A stretch of DNA of 50,162 nt from Lachnospiraceae bacterium (GTDB taxonomy: Bacteria; Bacillota; Clostridia; Lachnospirales; Lachnospiraceae): NCBI GenBank assembly GCA_017441295.1, contig JAFRYA010000024.1:1-50162 (forward strand). The letters run 5' to 3'. Positions 46,039 through 50,162 of the stretch are shown here, piece after piece (positions within the stretch are counted from its first letter, which is position 1; each line of letters opens with the position of its first letter). The notes below the pieces were generated by a model, which saw only the letters and a list, made by a program, of their open reading frames with translations, was not told the origin of the DNA and did not search any database. Both the position numbers and the translations under genes were made by a program.

Positions 46039-47007
46039 ATGTTTACAGACGTTCGTTTATTTGTTAAAAGTTTTTTACAGAAGATTCAGAGAGACAGAAT
46101 TTATAATTTCTCGGCGTCATCCGCCTTCTTTATTATACTTTCTATCTTTCCTTTTTTAATTTTGCTCTTAACCATCGTTCAGTTCACCCCGCTTACAGAA
46201 GAATTCCTGCTCAAAAGGATTGAATTCATATCTCCTGCAGCGCTTTTTCCGCTGCTCAAGCAGATCGTTATAGAAATCTACACCACTACGCACAATGTGC
46301 CTCTCATCCTCTTCTCCGCTATCGGCGGTATCTGGTCAGCTTCCAAGGGCATCATGGCCATGATCAGGGGTGTCAACGTATGTTTCAACATCGATGACCG
46401 CAGAAACTATTTCAGGGTCAGGATACTTTCATGCATCTATACGCTGATCTTTATTGTCGCGACAGTATTCCTGCTCATCCTGTTGGTATTTGGTTCTGTA
46501 TTTTACAGCTATCTGCAGGAGAATTTCTTCGAAGTATACTCATTCCTGAAATTCATCATCGAAGAACGAATACTGATCTCGCTTGTTATCATGACGCTGT
46601 TCCTCATGCTCATATACAAGTTCCTGCCCGCGCGCAACAACAAGTTCCTGCTCATGTTCCCGGGTGCTGTTGTTGGTGCAGGCGCACTTATTGGTCTGTC
46701 AGAACTGGCATCGCTTTACGTCAGGGCATTCCCTAACTTTTCATACACATATGGATCGTTGACATCGTTCATCCTGCTGATGATTTTCCTGTACTTCACG
46801 ATGTATATCATATTCATATGTGCTGAGATCAACTTCTTCTTTAAGTCCTGGGTGGAAAAAGTTTCCGCACGGCGCAAACGCAAAAAGGCCCTCAAATATG
46901 AAGAAAAAAATGAACGCAAAATGATGAAGGCACAGAGCCGTGAAGGCGCACAGGAAGCCCCACCGTCGCCGGACAATCCGGAAGATACCAAGATATACAA
47001 AAATTAA
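46039..47007 (+). CDS. YihY/BrkB-family membrane protein
   Basis: A protein of 322 aa with six predicted membrane helices (about 28-52, 90-110, 135-165, 175-200, 208-230, 242-268). Family segments are visible: NFSASSAFFIILSIFPFLIL at the N-terminus, SASKGIMAMIRGVNVCF near residue 100 and the pore-side FPNFSYTYGSLTSFILLMIF near 240. The function is unsettled; despite an old label it is not RNase BN. A charged C-terminal tail (about 275-322) is cytoplasmic. It is a single-gene unit ending at a hairpin shared with the RNA gene on the other strand. Confidence 0.9.
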   Translation: MFTDVRLFVKSFLQKIQRDRIYNFSASSAFFIILSIFPFLILLLTIVQFTPLTEEFLLKRIEFISPAALFPLLKQIVIEIYTTTHNVPLILFSAIGGIWSASKGIMAMIRGVNVCFNIDDRRNYFRVRILSCIYTLIFIVATVFLLILLVFGSVFYSYLQENFFEVYSFLKFIIEERILISLVIMTLFLMLIYKFLPARNNKFLLMFPGAVVGAGALIGLSELASLYVRAFPNFSYTYGSLTSFILLMIFLYFTMYIIFICAEINFFFKSWVEKVSARRKRKKALKYEEKNERKMMKAQSREGAQEAPPSPDNPEDTKIYKN

Positions 47008-47009
47008 AA

Positions 47010-47038
47010 AGAACTGTTGCAATCAAAGCAACAGTTCT
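47010..47038. terminator. bidirectional intrinsic terminator, strongest on the minus strand
   Basis: An 11-bp perfect stem AGAACTGTTGC/GCAACAGTTCT with a 7-nt loop. On the minus strand TTTTTAATTTTT follows, a strong end for the 6S-like RNA; on the plus strand the T-tract is poor. Confidence 0.85.
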
Positions 47039-47051
47039 ATCTTTAATGTTC

Positions 47052-47220
47052 ACCCAAAACCAGCGGACCAATTTTGATTCCTAGCTCACAGCTAGGTGGG
47101 TGACCGCACTTTAGCTTCTGAAGTCCAATTCTAAGAAAGGCATGTCATCTACTAAAAAATATAGGAATCCCGTTTCAATCGATGTAGGTTCAAAATTATG
47201 GAACGCCACGTCTTGGGTAT
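47052..47220 (-). ncRNA. ssrS: candidate 6S RNA
   Basis: The 284-nt gap between yihY and hemW has no protein gene. On the minus strand a promoter (47253-47225), a start near 47219 and a strong terminator (47038-47010) bracket an RNA of about 170-210 nt. Its ends pair directly at the start site: ACCCAAGAC (47218-47210) with GTTTTGGGT (47060-47052). An inner helix AATTTTGA/TCAAAATT and a hairpin CCTAGCT/AGCTAGG follow, around a large open middle. This rod with a central bubble is the 6S plan, and the 5' segment GTGGCGTTCC resembles the equivalent part of E. coli 6S RNA. 6S RNA sequesters the housekeeping sigma holoenzyme. Assigned by structure and recollection, not by search. Confidence 0.6.
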
Positions 47221-47224
47221 CCTT

Positions 47225-47253
47225 AATATACCATAGAAACGGCTGTTTTTCAA
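47225..47253 (-). promoter_or_regulatory. promoter of the 6S-like RNA
   Basis: TTGAAA (47253-47248), exactly 17 nt, TATATT (47230-47225) on the minus strand, placing the start at about 47218-47220, the first base of the closing stem. Confidence 0.65.
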
Positions 47254-47291
47254 TTATCTTTCGCCTAAAACATTGACAAGTTTGAGGCAAA

Positions 47292-48494
47292 TTATTCAGG
47301 CAGAAATTCAGCCAGCACGATATTGCTCACATCAATTCCCTTTTCAGTCAGAGACACAAAACTGTCGCCTGAGTCACTTATGGTCAGTTTCATCAGCCCA
47401 TCGTCAATCAGCTTGGCTGTAGTCAATCCATAAGTGAAATCATAGTCCTGTCCAAAGGTTTCAAAAAACTTCTCCTTCGAAATGCCCTCCGTCATTCTCA
47501 GTCCCAGGAACATAAACTCTGCCATCCGGTCAGCCCTGCTCAGTCTTTCTTCTTCCTGCCTGGTCCTTTCGCCATTGATGTACTCATTCATGTCGGATGT
47601 GTTTTTCCATCTGACGTTATCAACCATGGAAGATGCTCCGAGTCCCAGTCCCAGATAATTTTCCCTTTTCCAGTATCCGGTGTTATGCCTGCATTCTTTA
47701 CCTGGCAAAGCATAATTGGATATCTCATATCTCTTATATCCGACAGGCTCCAGGAATTCTCTGGTCGCGTGGTATATAGCTCTCTCTTCGTCCTCATCCG
47801 GCAGCGCCAGCGGGAATTCTCCGTGCATCCTGTCGTAAAACGGTGTACCCTCTTCAATGATCAGCGAGTATGCGCTGATATGCTCCGGCTTTAAGGCCAC
47901 AACTTCCGCCATAGTCTTTCTCCATGACTGAAGAGTCTGGAGCGGAACAGCCTGCATCAGATCAACGTTTATATTCTTAAAACCTTTACTCCTGGCCAGA
48001 ACAAATGTGTCAACAAATTCCTGGAATGTATGGATTCTGCCAAGTTCTTTTAATTCATTGTCAGCTGCGGATTGCAGTCCTATGCTCAGGCGGTTTACAC
48101 CCATTGCGCTCATCATTTCCAGTTTGTCAACACTAAGTGTGCCGGGATTGCATTCTACTGAGAACTCAATTGAGGGAGGCACTTCTTTCTTTCTGAAAAA
48201 GCCTTTTTCCTTGCCTTTCAGGCCTGACAGATCAAACGCTGACCGAAGCGCTTCGCAGATCTTTCTGAACTGTTCGGGCATCAGAATGGACGGCGTGCCC
48301 CCACCAATGAAAATGGTCTTGATATTGCAGCCTGAATAGATTTCGCCGGCCTTCAGGATTTCTTCTGAAAGCGCGGCGATATATCTGTCTTTATCCTCGT
48401 CCGACGCCGCAAATGACAGGAAATCACAATAGTTGCATTTTTTGACGCAGAAAGGAATATGTATATACAGTTCCAGGTTTTTAACTTCGCTCAT
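47292..48494 (-). CDS. hemW: radical SAM heme chaperone HemW (HemN-like)
   Basis: A protein of 400 aa. The radical SAM triad is Cys16, Cys20 and Cys23 in FCVKKCNYCDF; IFIGGGTPS follows near 63, and a C-terminal HemN domain ends the protein. HemW binds heme and is thought to deliver it; it lacks the coproporphyrinogen oxidase function of true HemN and is often misnamed so. The start is 3 nt after the lepA stop with a weak ribosome-binding site. lepA-hemW is a conserved pair in Bacillota. Confidence 0.93.
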   Translation of the reverse strand: MSEVKNLELYIHIPFCVKKCNYCDFLSFAASDEDKDRYIAALSEEILKAGEIYSGCNIKTIFIGGGTPSILMPEQFRKICEALRSAFDLSGLKGKEKGFFRKKEVPPSIEFSVECNPGTLSVDKLEMMSAMGVNRLSIGLQSAADNELKELGRIHTFQEFVDTFVLARSKGFKNINVDLMQAVPLQTLQSWRKTMAEVVALKPEHISAYSLIIEEGTPFYDRMHGEFPLALPDEDEERAIYHATREFLEPVGYKRYEISNYALPGKECRHNTGYWKRENYLGLGLGASSMVDNVRWKNTSDMNEYINGERTRQEEERLSRADRMAEFMFLGLRMTEGISKEKFFETFGQDYDFTYGLTTAKLIDDGLMKLTISDSGDSFVSLTEKGIDVSNIVLAEFLPE

Positions 48495-48497
48495 GAA

Positions 48498-50162
48498 TTA
48501 TTTATCATCCAGTTTAAGAACGCTCATGAATGCCTTCTGCGGCACTTCAACGTTTCCTATCTGGCGCATTCTCTTCTTGCCTTCCTTCTGTTTCTCAAGA
48601 AGTTTCCTCTTTCTGGTTATGTCTCCGCCGTAGCACTTAGCCAGAACGTCTTTTCTGAGTGCCTTTACAGTCTCTCTGGCGATAACCTTGCTGCCGATAG
48701 CAGCCTGGATAGGAATCTCGAACAGGTGCCTTGGAATCTCTTCTTTCAGCTTCTCGCACATCTTGCGTCCGCGCTCATAAGCAGTTGCGGAATGAACTAT
48801 GAATGACAGAGCGTCCACTTCTTCCCTGTTTATGAGAATATCCAATTTGACGAGGTCTGATTTCTGGTAACCCTTCAGGTCATAATCCAATGAAGCATAA
48901 CCGCGTGAACGGCTCTTCAAAGCATCAAAGAAATCATAAATTATCTCGTTAAGAGGCAGATCATATCTCAAGATAGCTCTAGTAGCCTCAATGTATTCAA
49001 TCTCTTTATAAACTCCTCGTCTTTCCTGACAGAGTTCCATGATCGGCCCGATGAATTCTGAAGTAACCATGATTTCAGCTGCTACCATCGGCTCTTCCAT
49101 GTATTCGATTTCAGTAACGTCCGGCAGATTGGTCGGGTTGGTCAGATCTATGACCGTACCGTCAGTCTTATGGACTTTATAAATAACAGATGGCGCTGTG
49201 GTTACCAGGTCCAGATTGTATTCTCTTTCAAGACGTTCCTCAATGATCTCCAGATGAAGAAGTCCCAGAAAGCCGCATCTGAAACCAAATCCCAGAGCAA
49301 CTGATGTCTCAGGTTCATAATTAAGAGAAGCATCGTTCAGCTGGAGTTTCTCAAGCGCGTCCCTCAGGTCTCCGTAGTGAGCGCCGTCAGCAGGATACAT
49401 TCCGCAGTAAACCATGGAATTTACTTTCTTGTATCCGGGCAGAGGCTCATTACAAGGTCTCTGATTGTCAGTAACTGTATCACCGACCATGGTATCGCGC
49501 ACATTCTTGATAGACGCGGTAAAATAACCAACCATGCCGGCCTGCAGCTCGTCGCATGGAATAAAAGTGCCCGGTCCGAAGTAGCCGACTTCAACTATAT
49601 TATAGACAGCCTTGGTCGCCATCATGCGTACCTGTGTACCTACTCTGATCGTGCCTTCCTTAATCCTGCAGAAAACGATAACGCCCTTGTATGAATCATA
49701 AATTGAGTCAAATATCAGAGCCTTCAGAGGAGCCTCAGGATCGCCTTCAGGAGGCGGAAGCAGCTCAACTATCTGTTCCAGCACCTCATCTATATTAATG
49801 TCATTTTTGGCCGAAATCAGCGGCGCATTCTGAGCTTCCAGGCCTATAACATCCTCGATTTCCTCAATAACCCTCTGCGGCTCAGCGCTGGGCAGGTCAA
49901 TCTTATTGATTACCGGGATGATTTCAAGGTCATGGTCCAGTGCCATATAAACATTGGCGAGGGTCTGGGCTTCAATTCCCTGGGCGGCATCCACAACCAG
50001 CACAGCTCCGTCGCAGGCTGCCAAAGCGCGGGAAACTTCGTAATTGAAGTCAACGTGTCCCGGAGTGTCGATGAGGTTAAAGGTATATTCCTGGCCGTCC
50101 TTCGCGTTGTAAATAATACGAACGGTCTGAGCCTTAATAGTAATGCCTCTTTCCCTCTCCAG
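48498..50162 (-). CDS. lepA: elongation factor 4 (LepA), N-terminus beyond the window
   Basis: The frame is open to the right edge, so the first ~45-50 residues are missing. At the edge it reads [16 protein letters not shown], the switch I region, then DTPGHVDF (G3) and NKIDLP (G4), followed by domains II, III, V-like and the LepA-specific C-terminal domain (ending [23 protein letters not shown]). It is a translational GTPase that back-translocates or relieves stalled ribosomes. An apparent start at 50024 is only an internal TTG; the conserved sequence continues upstream of it. Confidence 0.96.
   Translation of the reverse strand: MERERGITIKAQTVRIIYNAKDGQEYTFNLIDTPGHVDFNYEVSRALAACDGAVLVVDAAQGIEAQTLANVYMALDHDLEIIPVINKIDLPSAEPQRVIEEIEDVIGLEAQNAPLISAKNDINIDEVLEQIVELLPPPEGDPEAPLKALIFDSIYDSYKGVIVFCRIKEGTIRVGTQVRMMATKAVYNIVEVGYFGPGTFIPCDELQAGMVGYFTASIKNVRDTMVGDTVTDNQRPCNEPLPGYKKVNSMVYCGMYPADGAHYGDLRDALEKLQLNDASLNYEPETSVALGFGFRCGFLGLLHLEIIEERLEREYNLDLVTTAPSVIYKVHKTDGTVIDLTNPTNLPDVTEIEYMEEPMVAAEIMVTSEFIGPIMELCQERRGVYKEIEYIEATRAILRYDLPLNEIIYDFFDALKSRSRGYASLDYDLKGYQKSDLVKLDILINREEVDALSFIVHSATAYERGRKMCEKLKEEIPRHLFEIPIQAAIGSKVIARETVKALRKDVLAKCYGGDITRKRKLLEKQKEGKKRMRQIGNVEVPQKAFMSVLKLDDK

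Noticed and set aside
47262..47287. terminator hairpin directly after hemW
   Set aside because: GCCT/AGGC and AAAC/GTTT arms pair with a mismatch but no T-run follows on the minus strand. It also lies close to the 6S-like promoter.
48498..50024. lepA beginning at 50024 inside the window
   Set aside because: The codon there is an internal TTG; conserved switch I and G3 sequence continues in frame to the right edge.

Overview
The window reads as a chromosomal core-genome segment of a low-to-moderate GC Gram-positive anaerobe of the Clostridia (Bacillota). The evidence is the dltACBD set for D-alanylation of teichoic acids, a two-ATPase/HgdB-type 2-hydroxyacyl-CoA dehydratase activase fusion, Rex, PyrR with a uracil permease, the argR-recN pair, a YkpA-type ABC-F protein and a SecD-SecF fusion. 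The genus cannot be fixed from the sequence alone. There are no tRNA or rRNA genes, insertion sequences, phage genes or CRISPR arrays. About 40 protein genes fill nearly all of it.

Layout. 131-4366 (+) is the giant activase. 4397-7348 (-) is a response regulator, histidine kinase and uracil-DNA glycosylase unit. mntP (-) and rqcH (+) diverge at 7988-8039, and rqcH converges with and overlaps recN at 9769-9782. argR-recN (-) starts at 11898. 12006-12232 (+) holds a strongly structured non-coding RNA with its own terminator and no protein gene. pyrR-uracil permease (-) follows a leader with a PyrR-type attenuator (14184-14320). 14355-23681 (-) is a nine-gene run: rex, alr, CBS protein, yebC, a DUF512 radical-SAM protein, der, plsY, gpsA and a membrane MutS-like ATPase. 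It joins redox sensing to cell-wall D-alanine supply, phospholipid synthesis and ribosome assembly. maf (-) and a + strand four-gene operon (esterase, ABC-F, PHP phosphoesterase, lysophospholipase-like hydrolase; 24475-28794) diverge. 28839-35825 (-) is a lipoprotein gene and the dlt operon. The operon begins with two tandem, secreted or anchored transglutaminase-like proteins. recJ, a Ca/Na antiporter, secDF, pheT-pheS and an MFS transporter follow on the minus strand. A YihY-family protein (+) is next, then a 6S-like RNA (-), hemW (-) and the 5'-truncated lepA (-), which runs off the right edge.

The most notable signals are: (1) a recurrent promoter geometry in which a TATAAT-type -10 box lies only 6-11 nt before the start codon with no Shine-Dalgarno sequence (left-edge gene, activase, mntP, rqcH, argR, rex, yihY), suggesting leaderless mRNAs are common here; (2) the unassigned rod-shaped RNA at 12006-12183; (3) the transglutaminase-dlt operon; (4) an ABC-F ATPase in which every visible element of one of its two composite ATP sites is altered while the other is intact; and (5) repeat elements around the rex promoter.
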